Shown piece by piece: positions 35,261 to 47,390 of a stretch of 64,000 nucleotides of DNA. How positions within the stretch are numbered: position 1 is the stretch's first letter; each line of letters starts with the position of its first letter. Origin of the DNA: Meriones unguiculatus (lineage: Eukaryota; Chordata; Mammalia; Rodentia; Muridae). Both the position numbers and the translations under genes were made by a program. The stretch covers positions 126,841,262 to 126,905,261 of the forward strand of contig NC_083369.1 of NCBI RefSeq assembly GCF_030254825.1. Reading direction: 5' to 3'. The notes under the pieces were generated by a model that was not told where the DNA came from, searched no databases, and saw only the letters and a program-made list of their open reading frames with translations.

Positions 35261-36379
35261 GTACTCAGCATGAGCTTCACAGAGCAGCTGTCAAGGGGGA
35301 TGTCAGGGTGACCAACGCTAAGGAGAAGTGATCTAGGGTCACACTTAATCCAGGTTTTGGAAATAGTATTGGTCATAGAACAATGTCCCCTCACCCCTTT
35401 TTCAATTTCTTTTCATCTTCATTTCTGAAGGAAAAGGGAACATAGCCTTGCTTGTGACAAACATTGTCCATGGTGGTATAAACCTAGGTGAACCCTCCCA
35501 GGGCAGTTCTCTATTTCACTCACACACACACAAGTCACAAGCTTTTCTCCCTCAAGCTTTTCTCCTCAGATGTTCTTAGCCCTAACCTAAAACATAATTC
35601 CTGGCCGGATACACTAGTACACTTTGCAGTGTTGACACACTCACTTTGTAATGTTTGAAAATTACAAAAACAAAGAAGCAAATGAGATATGTGAGAAAGT
35701 AATGTTTCTCAATGTTTACAAAGGTTCAGCCAATGCTCTTGAGTCTATTAACCAAGAGTTTCTCAAGGTGACCAAGTTTGCAGAGCACAATAATACAATA
35801 ATAGGAAAAAAAAGATTTTTTTTCCAGTTTGTGACACTTTTTTTTTAACAAATTCAGCAAAAACAAAGAAACCAAACCTCTTTTCTTCCTGTTTTACCTT
35901 TATTAAGAAGAATCAAATTAGAAGGAAGGTTGATCACAGAGTATTCAAGCTATGCAAAGATCAGTCCCATTGCATATTCTGGATGGCATGACCCCCCCCC
36001 ACACACACACACAAATTTTTATTCTAAATGTGCAATCAAACCAATCTTAATACCATCCCTACTTCCCTAATTTAGTAATAATAGGAAAATAACAATGTGG
36101 TTATGATTTCTGCAATTAGAGTCCAGCTCCCCAGGAACAGTGGTTTTCCCAAGCTTGGACCTTCGCCTAATTGTGGGAGAGTGTTACTCAATGCTCTTCT
36201 CTGAAGGGGCTATTATGTTTCTGATCCCTAAATCTTCCACTGATAGAGTAATACTTCGAGACTAAACCATTTCACTCAGCAATTCTAGTTGGCAGTGTCA
36301 CACCCCATCCTAACACACACACACACACACACAAACGAATAGGTTGTACAGTATCTGATATTTTTGATTTCTTTTCTAG
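35261..36379 (+). other. Dipk2b: DIPK2B intron, 1.1 kb
   Basis: The donor is GTACTC at 35261 and the acceptor TTTTCTAG ends at 36379. The intron holds short CA runs (35521-35532, 36000-36013, 36311-36333) and otherwise unique sequence. The AC tract of about 23 bases lies close upstream of the acceptor. Confidence 0.8.
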
Positions 36380-36720
36380 GCAGCCAAGCAGCTGCTAGGA
36401 CTGGAGAGAACGAAGACATTTTTAGCTGCCTGGTTTCTGGTTACCAGGGCCAGATGTCCTCCTGTGACACTATCCCTGAGAAGCAAAGCCAAGTGCTGGC
36501 ATGTCAGCAGTTGCTGCCTCAACTTCTTCGGGGAAAGTTTCCCTCCCCTGTGCAAGAGGAAATAGACTCTGCTCTCAGCCTGTGTAGCAAGGATTCCAGC
36601 ACAGACCTGGAAGTTCTCGAAGCCACCAGTCGGCTGAAGGACATCTTGAGACCTCTGAGAACCTGTGATCCTAGATTTGCTTACCGTTACCCAGACTGCA
36701 AATACAATGACAGGTTTTGA
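36380..36720 (+). CDS. Dipk2b: DIPK2B terminal coding exon with stop
   Basis: The terminal coding exon completes the split Gly codon (G|GC) and then encodes 112 residues and a TGA at 36718-36720. It reads SQAAARTGENEDIFSCLVSG and ends CDPRFAYRYPDCKYNDRF, the characteristic DIPK2B C-terminus. Six cysteines (SCL, SCD, ACQ, LCS, TCD, DCK) suit a disulphide-bonded luminal or secreted protein. No transmembrane segment or KDEL-type signal is seen at the C-terminus. With the other three exons it gives about 356 residues, leaving roughly 75 for exon 1, in line with a family length near 430. Confidence 0.93.
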
Positions 36721-38880
36721 GTGACTGGGGCCTCACTAGCCTGAAGGGACAATCCATAAGCTCTTCCATGTCCTTGGTTGAGTTGCTGCCAAATTGTAAA
36801 AAGCCATTCAATTTTAAATATTTAAGTACATTCATTTCCTAAGAAACACTCAAAACTAGTGAGAGAACCCCTGACACTACATGACTGGTATCACTGGCTA
36901 GTACACCATGGCAGAGTCAGGAGGTAGACATAGGAAGACCCAGGTGTGAACACTCAATGTCTTTGAACCTCCGTTAGACTGTCGCAAGTTAAAGAAAATA
37001 GAGATATGAAGGGCACAGAAATACAGTTGCATCCCACAAAGCATGTTCCAGAAGCATACACAGGTAGGCAAGTGAGAAAGTTCCACGTGTTGTGAGGTTG
37101 CTATAGGTAGAAGGCTTTTTGAAGTCAGGACTTTAGGCTGCTGGAACTTAAGGTCCTACTCTCTTGCATCTATGAGAAGATACTATAAGCCAGAGGGATG
37201 TGCTCACACACGAGCAGCTACTGTACCCTGTAGGTACCAGGGACTCCTTATACATGTGTGGAAGTGAATCACCACAAGAACTGGTAAGGCACTAAAGGTA
37301 AAAAGTGAGCAAGGGCAACTGGGGTCAATGTGCTTGCTCAGGTCCTCTAAAAGGCAAGTGTAAAGCACAATTACCTGAGTTTTTTTTTAGAGGACATGCA
37401 TATGGGCAAGGCAAGAAGAGAAACAGGAAAAGCTAAAAGGTCAACTCATGCTGTGGTCTGACCCTCAAAAGATAGGCAATGCAAGAAAGACTGTCTGGGT
37501 GTCTACAAGACCAAAATGGAGGCATACACTAAAGGAGCCTCATATCTCCCATGAATAGATCTGTTTTACTATCCCTGTGTGTTCAGAGATAGCCAGAACA
37601 GGCTGCAGCAAGTGCGGCTACAGCTTACTTGTAAAGACCAATTTCAGGGCACAGCATCCTGAGGCACTGGACAGGTTCCATTGCTCATTGTACCTGCAAC
37701 CTGGGACTATGGCCTGCTCTCTTCCTACCACATGAGGAGTCCTAAAACTCTCATCTAAATGTAGCCTTAAAAGTCATTATAGAAACAACTTTTTTTTTTC
37801 AAAGTCAACCAATGGAATACAGTTTACTCAACAACTGCTTTGATATTCCTTTGAAATATTTAACTACATGGTTTATAGGGCTCTATGCATGATATCATTT
37901 AGCCTAAGACCTTTGCCTAGCCTCCCAGCAAGACTTCTACTCCTGGAGATTGTTCAGTCTACCTCCTATTTTCTACCTCTATTTCAGCACCTTGGAATTC
38001 AGAACACCTGGCTTAACAAGCCTCGCTATACACATAGGGAAACAGAGACTCAGGGAAGCAGTGATTTGCTGGTATACTGCTAAAACCTTCCCTACCAATC
38101 CATTCCCCTGGTGCCTTCCTCATCAGTCTCAGACTCTCATCTTAGACTTTACAATTCTAATTTCATTCACATATTTAAAGTTTAACCCCAAGGATCCTGT
38201 CTTGTGGTATACTGAGTAGCCTTCTGATTTTGCCTTTTGAAAGCAAATGCTGTTTTTGTGCAGCTGTGTGCACATCTGCAGTGCAGGCCAAAGGAGGACA
38301 GATAACCATTAAGCAGGGCATAACACTTTGGAGTGGTCTGGAAATGGCTCCCCATCTAGTGACTTACTGCAAGGTCAGGAGGTTGAAAAGTCCCCTTTCT
38401 CACACATTTTGAGGACAAAGCAGACTTGTTCTCATCATCATGATTACAGACTTAGGTGCTATCTCCACATGACATCCTCTCAGCTCCATGCCATCTTTTG
38501 TTTCTGCTACAACCTATCTGGAGTAGACATGCAACAGAGGAACCAGGCTTCCCTTCATAAGGGACACATCTTTCCTAAGGAGAGGAGTGTCATTGGCAAG
38601 AGGCACTGACTGTCGGCCCTTTGGACTCTACTTTGGTCACTCTGTGGCTTCACTCTAAGCCACATCTGTCCTAAAGCATGCCCATGCCGAGTCACTGGGC
38701 TTGGAAAGATATAATGCCTTGACCAATTTGGCCCCCTTAGCTACAACTCTGATGGACGATTGTTATTCCAAATTTCTCCACACATCAGACCAACATACTT
38801 CTGGCTCTGCATCATAGTCTAATTTCCATTGCTCCTCCTTTCCCTCTGAACTTTTTTCTACAGGTATTGACTAAACTACT
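36721..38880 (+). other. DIPK2B 3' UTR and downstream DNA
   Basis: Sequence after the stop codon is unique-looking, with no gene I can support. Reading by eye I found no canonical AATAAA or ATTAAA in this stretch, so the polyadenylation site is not placed. A T-run lies at 37380-37389 and another near 37790. Confidence 0.5.
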
Positions 38881-38889
38881 TGTACCAGT

Positions 38890-39370
38890 GAGAGACCAAA
38901 ATGGTGGTTCCAGAAAAGTATGTTAACATTTTAGTCCTCAGAGGCTGTGACAATTACTTCACATGGGAAAAGATGTGGTTAAGGATCCTGGGACCTTGCA
39001 GGATTATCTAGGTAGGTCCTAAGTGTCAGCCCATGAGTCCTCTTAAGAGGGAGGCAGAGGGACTTTTGAAAAAGAAGAACCAGTGATGCGAACACAGAGA
39101 TGAGGACTGAATGATGAAACTATAAGCCAAGGCACTCAAGCAGTCACTAGAAGTGGAAAGACACAAGGAACAAATCCTTCTGCCTGATCCCCCAAAAAGA
39201 ATATGGCCCTCATGATACCCAAGTTTAAACCCAGCAAGCCCCAAGAGCTGTGAAAGAATGCAATTCTATTGGTTTGCACCACATTCTTCAAGTTTATTTT
39301 AGCACTTGTAGGAATCCAATATGCACTCAAGTCTGTTGAGTAGCACCTTCCAGAGAGCTCCACCTACAAC
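38890..39370 (+). mobile_element. MLT1-like MaLR LTR relic
   Basis: CATTTTAGTCCTCAGAGGCT, TTAAGAGGGAGGCAGAGGGA, AACTATAAGCCAAGGCACTC and AGCTGTGAAAGAATG follow the order of an MLT1-type LTR on the plus strand. It is ancient and has no coding part. Confidence 0.55.
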
Positions 39371-39404
39371 ATTTAACCTCTGTGTGTAAATGGAAAGTGA
39401 TAGT

Positions 39405-39490
39405 GAAGCTGAGGATGCAGTGCACCAGTACAGCACTTGCCTAGCATGCTTGGGGCTTTGGTTTCAGTCCCCAATACAGCAAAAACATGG
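39405..39490 (+). repeat. ID-like SINE fragment
   Basis: GAGGATGCAGTGCACCAGTA, CAGCACTTGCCTAGCATGCT and GGTTTCAGTCCCCAATAC are ID-type core, diverged. Confidence 0.7.
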
Positions 39491-40374
39491 CCTGGCACAA
39501 GAAAGTATAGGGTGTATACAAATCAGGGTTGAGGGCTTCCTTCCTCTGAAGCTCTAGACACTGCTCAGTCTTATGTTTATGCAGAGGCTTTCTTGATTTG
39601 CTAGCCACCAGAGATGAATCTGTCCACATGTTTATGCCTCATCTGAGTGTAATTTCAGGAAGATCTATGTCTTGCTTGCCATCCAGCTCAGAGCTTCCTG
39701 AGTCTGGGGGTGATGTGGTGAACGTTGTGTTTACCATAACAAGGGAGGGCTGGACACAGCAGAAATAAGGAAGTGTTCCTAGGGAGAACAATGACTGTCT
39801 TCTTCAGCCCTTCCATACATTGTTCACACACTATACTGACTACCAGTCAGATAGAGCCACTCCTTAATAGCCAAGAGACAGGTGAATCAATACTCTAGAG
39901 ACTTCAACCAGAATGAAATTATATAGAGTTATTTTCTACACCCTGGGATTTGAGAGGAGGCTTTTTGCCAGGTTATATAAGCTACACATTCTATATGATT
40001 TATGAGACCCAAAGAAAAATGGAAATGTGAGCTGAATCTATTCATAAACAACTAAAAGTTGCAAGATGAGATAGCAAAGCTAAGCTGTGGCCCTCTACTG
40101 TGTAGGTCACAGGCTCACCACACTGGCCAAGGGGAGGGACTGTAGATACAGGTTCTCCTTACACTTGGCATTGAGTGTTGCTGGAATTTACTGGGGACTC
40201 ATTTTCCTCCACACCCAAGGGGAGTAAGTGTTGGACACGAGTGAAATATACTATGCCAAAGGCATATGAGATCAGACTCAGACAGCTGCAGTTATCAGAA
40301 GTATATAACAACTGCCCAACGTGTCTGAACAGGAGAATGCTGTTTTCAGTGGTTTGTAAAGTGTGACAGTTGTT
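39491..40374. other. Unique intergenic sequence
   Basis: No gene or repeat recognised. Confidence 0.4.
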
Positions 40375-40387
40375 AAGTCTCCTGCCT

Positions 40388-40670
40388 ATGCATCACCTTC
40401 CTCTGTGGCCTGGCAAGGCTGCACCGCCCCCCCTTGAGGAGGTCATCAAAGAGCAGGCCACTGAGTTCATGTCAGAGACAGCCCCTGTACCACTTACTAG
40501 CAAACCCACTCAAAATATATATTTTAAAAAGGAATCTTGTATTCTAATGTGTAACCAGGTTTACAGGTTGATGTTGGTTGTCTTAAAGTATAGAGAAAGT
40601 AAGAAATTGTATTGTGTGTGTAAAAATGTTTTAAATAAAATGGAAAATGTGTGTTCTATTTAAAAAAAAA
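40388..40670 (+). mobile_element. Poly(A)-tailed retrocopy that begins in antisense L1
   Basis: The TSD AAGTCTCCTGCCT is perfect at 40375-40387 and 40671-40683. The insert starts with L1 3' UTR in antisense (TCTGTGGCCTGGCAAGGCTG, GGTCATCAAAGAGCAGGCCA, to about 40512). It continues into about 140 bases of other sequence and ends TTTTAAATAAAATGGAAAAT, GTGTGTTCTATTT and poly(A). The RNA source was therefore transcribed across an L1 in reverse orientation and used an AATAAA outside it. No frame of note. Confidence 0.82.
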
Positions 40671-40683
40671 AAGTCTCCTGCCT

Positions 40684-42699
40684 GTGATCTTGCAACATCT
40701 GGCTTCTGCATACAGGTGATCCCCTCAGCCTGAACATCTTCTCTGGAATTAAAAAAAAATGCTTTGTTGAAGCTGAGCAATTTGGGGAAAGTTCTGATCT
40801 CTGGAAACAGACTGAGCTTTTATCAAGTCATGACTATCCTGTTACTGGGGAACTTTGGCCATGTTGGTTTACATTTTCCAGGACTTACTTTCTGTGTGTA
40901 TAAAATAGGGAGGAATATTTCTTGCAGAAATAGTATCCCCTTTAAGTGATGTGATGCCTTTATTTGAAGGCAAATGTAAGAAGAAAAAAAAAACGGAGCT
41001 TTATCCATAAAGAATGCAGTGCCATCTTGGAGAAAATCCTGATTCTTACCCAGGGAACCCCCACAATACCTCTGGCTATTAGACAATCTGACTGTGACCA
41101 TTTTTAGTGTTTCTCCAGTCCAGACCCTGGAGTACTGATGAAAGACAGCTGGGCAACCTATATCCCTTCCTCCTTCCCTCCCTCTTAATCCTCCAGTGAA
41201 CTCAGAAGGGACTCTTCCAGAAAATGTGGTATGGGGAGCCTTTCCAAGTCCACCTGTCCTCATTATGTGAAGAAAAATGAGGGCATGTTAGCCTAGTGAG
41301 CACCAGACTCCTAGCTGGTTCATGGTGATATGGCTCTCCACCTACTTTACCCCTGTTGCCCATATACATTGGCCCAGCTGAGCTCACAGGAGCATAAGAT
41401 ATTCTCTTATCAGCTTGCCCCTCTTGAAGGAACTTTAAGCCAAAGGAAAAGGTTACACCTAAGTAGGGGACAAGAGCATTTGCAGATAAAACAGTTCTCT
41501 AAAAACAAAAACAAACAAACAAAAAACAACAACAACAAAAAAAAAAAAAACAGGTTGCAGGTTGGAGGCATTGTTCAGCAAAGGCATGCTATGCAAGTGA
41601 CCCATACATTAGAGCTCTTTAAAGAGGCAAGAAGAAGACAAAAACATGTCTGTTACACTCAGATGACCAAATGTCTTTAGGCCTGGACTATGATCCTAAT
41701 ACCAGCATGACAACCCCAAGGGAAAATTGGCTCTGGGAGAAAGCATGTACCCCTTTGGATCCTGCCACAGTCACTTGCAAAATATGAAAGTTATTCTTTG
41801 CAGGAATGATATTTGTGACAATCAAGTAATAAGCACATCATTTGTGACAAATAAACAGTTATGCACTAGAATTGCCAAATGTTGGAAGCATCATAAAGGT
41901 GGCTACACAGGACAGAGGCAGAATGAACTACAATGTAATCCAAACAATGGAATGCCACACTCTGTGCAGAGGGATGATGATACGCTCCAACTCACATGAT
42001 GAAAAGCACCACAGCTATTTATAGAAGGCTAATTTTTGAGCAGAAAAGAAGAGATGTAAAAACCCACTTACATGTCTGCTCACCTGAAACATTCTAAACT
42101 TGATACTATAAGGAACTGGGAGTAACTATTTCATTGTATGTCTTAATGCATGAACTGTTCTTGGAGTTCCATTAGGAAAATAGATTCTTCATGGTCCTAG
42201 TGGGAGCACGAGATGCTTGGTCATTTTGTCTGCACAATGTTCATGCTGTTGTGTTAAGACATGAGTACAGAGTGTCCTTGTTTTGTCTTGATCCATCTTA
42301 GTCAAAGAGGGGCCTTGTTTGATATCGACAATCTGAGAAATTGTTTATGTCTAAGAAGAACACAAGGGCTATACTGTTCTGGCCAAGCCAGCTATGGGCA
42401 ACACTGTGGCTAAGGCCTAGTTGATCTTGCCAATCCAACTCCACCTCTCTAGGGAGCTTATCTCCTTCTCTGTAGGACAATTAGTAGAATTCAAATAAGG
42501 TCTAGAAGTCTATAAATAAGGCTGTTATCAACATTTATTTCTGAGTATCAGTAAAGATTTCAGTTAAGTGTTAATATGAGGAACCTGAATGAACAGTATA
42601 AATGGATTCTGCATTCTATTTGTAGTTTTATTATAACTATAAAATTATTCCAAAATAAAAAAAGTGTTTCCAAAAATATTTATTAGTTAATCCTGTGGG
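40684..42699. other. Unique intergenic sequence
   Basis: It contains an A-rich CAAACAAACAAAAAACAACA run near 41500-41550. No gene recognised. Confidence 0.4.
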
Positions 42700-42858
42700 A
42701 TGTGTGTGTGTTTGTGTGTGTGTGTGTTTGTGTACCACAACATTAGGTTGATATCAATTCTTTCCTCCTACTGTGTGGCTCCTTTAGAATCAAACTCAGG
42801 TTGTCAGCCTTGGTAGCAGGAACCTTTACTTTCTGAGCCATCTTCTTGGCTCAAAAGG
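42700..42858 (-). repeat. B3-type SINE with TG-rich end
   Basis: A TGTGTGTGTTTGTGTG run is followed by ATCAAACTCAGGTTGTCAGC, CAGGAACCTTTACTTTCTGA and GCCATCTTCTTGGC, the reverse complement of a B3/B2 SINE. Confidence 0.75.
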
Positions 42859-42964
42859 TTTTTTTAATTTTACTTTATTTTATTTTCAAACCTTACTTTT
42901 CTGGAGCAGAAATTAATTCAGCGCCATGTAGAGAGGTTGGCTTGCATATCAGGATTGTGCTGCT

Positions 42965-42998
<34 letters not shown>

Positions 42999-43508
42999 AA
43001 AAAAAAAACATATCTCAAAATGCCAAAGCATTATCTGTGTGACAAAATGGCCCTAACTATGAGAAACACATGGAAACTAAACTGGCATCATAAGTGGAGT
43101 TGGGTCTTTCACAGGAGGTATAGTATAGGGCACTATTCATTGCATAGAAACATTACTACTCCATTTCCATTGCTACTGGATCTCTTTGATCTAATCTGTT
43201 TATGTGAACATGTCCATCCTTGCACCAAGGCTGCTTGTTCCACAGTTGAAGGTAGCAGAGACTTGGAGCTTCCCTATACACACTCCAGATCATTTTCTTG
43301 ATATTAACAAACCATAGTGCCCCTTGGAGAGCAGCTGCCAAGCACAGCTTAACGTACTCCCACCTCCCCACCCTGTCATCTCCACTGTCATCATTTAGTC
43401 AAATCTGTCTGTTTCAATCTTGCCTGTACCTATAACAATTCTCAAGAAAAGAAAATCACTCTTTAAGGGGAATTGTGCCAAAAGTAAGTCAGTAGTATTT
43501 GGCTTGTC
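42859..43508. other. Intergenic with long A-run
   Basis: An A-run of more than 30 bases lies at 42966-42998, followed by further A-rich sequence to 43010. No gene recognised. Confidence 0.5.
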
Positions 43509-44299
43509 AATGAATATTTTATTTTTTTTTTAAATTTATTTTTTCTTATCAGATACATTTTATTAACTCTGTATCCCAGTTGTATCCCGCTCCCTTATTG
43601 CCTCCCAATCCCACGCTCCCTCCCTCAGCTCCTCTCTACCGCTTTCCAAGTCCACTGATAGGGGAGCCTCCTCCCCATTCATCCAATCCTGTTTTATCAG
43701 GTATCTTCAGGACTGGCTGCAAAGCCCTCTTCTGTGGCCTAACAGGACTGCTCCTCCCTTGGGGGGTGAGGAGGTCAAAGAGCCAGCCATTGAGTTCCTG
43801 TTAGAAATAGTCCTTGTTCCCCTCACTATGGGAAACCAATTGGTTATTGAGCTACCACAGGCTACATCCGAGCAGAGGTTCTAGGTTATATCCATACACG
43901 GTCCTTGGTTGAATGTCAGTCTCAGAAAAGACCCTGTGCCCAGATATATTTGGTCCTTGTGGAGCTCCTATCCTTTCCTCATCATACTAACTCCCCTTCT
44001 TTCATATGATTCCCTGTACTCTGCCGAGGGTTTGGTCATGTCTTTATATCTGCTTTGACAACACTGCTAGTTAGAGTCTTTCAGATGCCCTCAGTAGACT
44101 CCTGTCATACGTTCAATGCACATCCCATCTGTCTTTCTAAACGAGGATTGATCAACTTGCCCTATATCCGCTCTCTTGATTATCTTTTTTGGTGTATAGA
44201 TTTCATTATATTTATCATATCTTATAGGTCTATATAAGTGAGTATATACCGTGTTTGTCTTTCTCCTTCTGGGATATTTCACTCAGAATGATCTTTTCT

Positions 44300-45178
44300 A
44301 GATCTCACCATTTGCTTGCAGATTTAATCATTTCCTCATTTTTAATTGCAGAGTAGTATTCCATTGTGTAAAACTACCACAATTTCTTTATCCATTCCTC
44401 CGTTGATGGACATCTGGTTTGTTTCCAGGTTCTGGCTATTACAAATAAAGCTGCTATAAACATGGTTGAGCAAGTCTCCCTTTTGTATACTTGAGCAAAC
44501 TTTGGATATATACCTAGCAGTGGTATAGCTGGGTCTTGAGGAAGCACTAGTCCTAATTGTCTGAGAAAGCTCCAGATAGATTTCCAAAGTGGTTGTACCA
44601 GTTTACATTCCTACCAGCAGTGGAGGAAGGTTCCCCTTTCTCCACAACCTCTCCAGCATGTGTTGTCACTTGAGATTTTCATCTTGGCCATTCTGATGGG
44701 TGTGAGGTGAAATCTCAGTGTCGTTTTGATTTCCATTTCCCTGATGGCTAATGAGGTTGAGCATTTCTTTAGGTGTTTCTCTGACATTCGATATTCCTCT
44801 GTCAAGAATTCTGTGTTTAGCTCTGTTCCCCATTTTTTAAGTGGATTACTTGGTTTGTTGCTTTTCAGCTTCTTTAGTTCTTTGTATATACTGGATATTA
44901 GTCCTCTGTCAGATAAAGGGTTAGTGAAGATTCTTTCCCAATCTGTAGGCAGTCGTTTTGTTTTGATGACAGTGTCCTTTGCTTTACAGAAGCTTTTCAG
45001 TTTCATGAGGTCCCATTTATTGATTGTTGCTCTTAGAGCCTGTGCTGTTGGTGTTCTGTTCAGGAAGTTGTCTCCTGTGCCAATGAGTATTCCCCACTTT
45101 TTCTTCTAACAGATTTAGAGTATCTGGTTTTATGTTGAGGTCTTTGATCCACTTGGACTTCAGTTTTGTGCAGGGTGA
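44300..45178 (-). pseudogene. LINE-1 ORF2 C-terminal part (uninverted half)
   Basis: On the minus strand 45006-44611 reads MKLKSFCKAKDTVIKTKRLP...CWRGCGERGTFLHCW and then breaks. The distal C-terminus is in another frame (44587-44342). It begins at the inversion junction near 45178 within the sequence for HPAQN-like TLHKTEVQVD and is not functional. Confidence 0.85.
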
Positions 45179-45182
45179 AAAA

Positions 45183-46967
45183 CATAAAACTATTCAAAGA
45201 ATCAATGAACCAAAAAGCTGGTTCTTTGAGAAAATCAACAAGATAGACAAACCCTTAGCCAAACTAACCAGAAAGCAGAGAGAATCTACCCAAATCAGCA
45301 AAATCAGAAATGAAAAGGGTGACATAACTACAGACACTGAGGAAATTCAAACAATCATTAAGTCATACTACAAAAGCCTATATGCCACAAAATTTGAAAA
45401 CCTAAATGAAATGGACAATTTTCTTGATAGATTCCATCTTCCAACATTAAATCAAGATCAGGTAGAAAGACTGAATATCCCTATATCCCCCAAGGAAATT
45501 GAAGCAGTCATTCACAGTCTCCCCTCCAAAAAAGGCCCTGGGCCAGATGGTTTCAGCACCGAATTCTACCAGACCTTCAAAGAAGTGCTAACACCAATTC
45601 TCCTCAAACTATTACACAAAATAGAAAGAGAAGATACAGTATTAAATTCATTCTATGAAGCCACAGTCACCCTGATACCTAAACCACACAAAGACCCAAC
45701 AAAAAAAAAAGAGAACTTCAGACCTATCTCTCTTATGAACATTGACGCAAAAATACTCAATAAAATACTTGCAAACTGAATTCAAGAACACATCAAACAT
45801 ATCATCCACCATGACCACGTAGGCTTCATCCCAGGCGTGCAAGGGTGGTTCAACATACGGAAATCCATCAATGTAATCCATCACATAAACAAACTGAAGG
45901 AGAAAAAAAACCACATGATCATCTCCTTAGATGCTGAAAAAGCATTTGACAAAGTCCAACACCCATTCATGTTTAAAGTCTTGAAGAGATAGGGATACAA
46001 GGCACATATCTAAACATAGTAAAGGCAATATACAGCAAACCTATAGCCAACATCAAACTCAATGGAGAGAAACTTAAAGCAATCCCACTGAAATCAAGGA
46101 CAAGACAAGGCTGCTCACTCTCTCATACCTCTTCAACATAGTACTTGAAGTCCTAGCCAGTGCAATAAGACAACTAAAGGAGATCAAGGAGATACAAATC
46201 GGAAAGGAAGAGGTCAAAGTGTCACTATTCGCAGATGATATGATAGTATATATGAGTGACCCCAAAAATTCAACCAGAGAACTCCTCCAGCTGATAAACA
46301 CTTTCAGAAAAGTGGCAGGATACAAAATCAACTCAAAAAAATCAGAAGCCCTCCTGTATACCAAAGACAAAAGGGCCGAGAAAGAAATTAGGGAAACAAC
46401 ACCCTTCACAATAGCCACTAATAACATAAAGTACCTTAGGGTGACACTAACCAAGCAAGTGAAAGACCTGTTTGAGAAAAACTTCAAGTCTCTGAAGAAA
46501 GAAATCGAAGAAGATATCAGAAGATGGAAAGATCTCCCGTGCTCATGGATTGGTAGGATTAACATTGTGAAAATGGCCATCCTGCCAAAAGCAATCTACA
46601 GATTCAACGCAATTCTCATCAAAATACCAACTCAATTCTTTACAGATCTTGAAAAAATGATTCTCAGCTTCATATGGAAAAACAAAAAACCCAGAATCTC
46701 CAAAGCAATTCTGTACAACAACAGATCATCTGGAGGTATCTCCATCCCTGATCTCCAGCTGTACTACAGAGCAATAGTAATAAAAACTGCATGGTATTGG
46801 CATAAAAACAGAAAGGAGGATCAATGGAACTGAATAGAAGACCCAGAAATAAACCCACACACCTATGAATACTCGATTTTTGACAAAGAAGCCAAAACCA
46901 TTCAATGGAAAAAAGACAGCATCTTCAACAAATGGTGCTGGACCAACTGGATGTCTACATGCGGAAA
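45183..46967 (+). pseudogene. LINE-1 ORF2 central part (inverted half)
   Basis: This half encodes the stretch from the linker after the endonuclease (IQRINEPKSWFFEKINKIDK) through reverse transcriptase (SLFADDMIVYMSD, about 46219-46257) to QWN near 46830. A TGA at 45777-45779 and a deletion or shift near 45990 break it. The apparent 215-residue frame 45132-45779 crosses the inversion junction, so its first 17 or so residues are antisense L1. Confidence 0.88.
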
Positions 46968-46980
46968 AATGAATATTTTA

Positions 46981-47215
46981 ATATGTTATTTTTTTAATGA
47001 TCATACCCAGGGCAGGCTAAATTTCAGGAAAAGAGGCAAGTCATGGAAACTTTGTGAGAACATCATCCCACTGAAAAGTAATTCAGCAAAGTTCATCAAG
47101 AGCCTTAAAAGTGTAGTGGTGGGGAAAGAGGAAAAAAGCCGTAAAAGGGACGCCACACTCTACCCAGTAATTCCACTTCTGGGATACCATCCAAAGGAAG
47201 TCTTCAAGAATGCAG

Positions 47216-47259
<44 letters not shown>

Positions 47260-47390
47260 TAGTAGTAGTAGTAGTAGTAGCTGCAAAAATCATGTAGTGA
47301 ACTAAGTGGTATTTTTAATAGGTATAAACTTTACAGCCATTGAAGCAGGACAGTCTCCCCAAGCATGGGAGCTAAAATGTTATGCTCAGG
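46981..47390. other. Intergenic with ancient L1 scrap and compound microsatellite
   Basis: ACCCAGTAATTCCACTTCTG and GAAGTCTTCAAGAATGCAGA (about 47155-47217) look like an ancient L1 ORF2 scrap on the plus strand. A GT array (47218-47257) follows, passing straight into an AGT array (47258-47280). Confidence 0.6.

Larger units (their letters stand above)
43522..46967 (-). mobile_element. LINE-1 with 5' inversion (twin priming), TSD
   Basis: The insertion has a perfect 13-bp TSD, AATGAATATTTTA, at 43509-43521 and 46968-46980. From 43522 to 45178 it is minus-strand L1 (poly(T), 3' UTR to about 44290, ORF2 C-terminus). From about 45183 to 46967 it is plus-strand L1 ORF2, from AAAACTATTCAAAGAATCAA to GTCTACATGCGGAAAAATGA. 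The outer end of the inverted part and the inner end of the minus part are adjacent in a normal L1, with about 17 bases missing, as twin priming predicts. Confidence 0.94.

Noticed and set aside
45132..45779. 215-residue frame that looks like an intact L1 fragment with its own start
   Set aside because: Its first codons lie in antisense L1 across the inversion junction, so it is a chimera made by twin priming.
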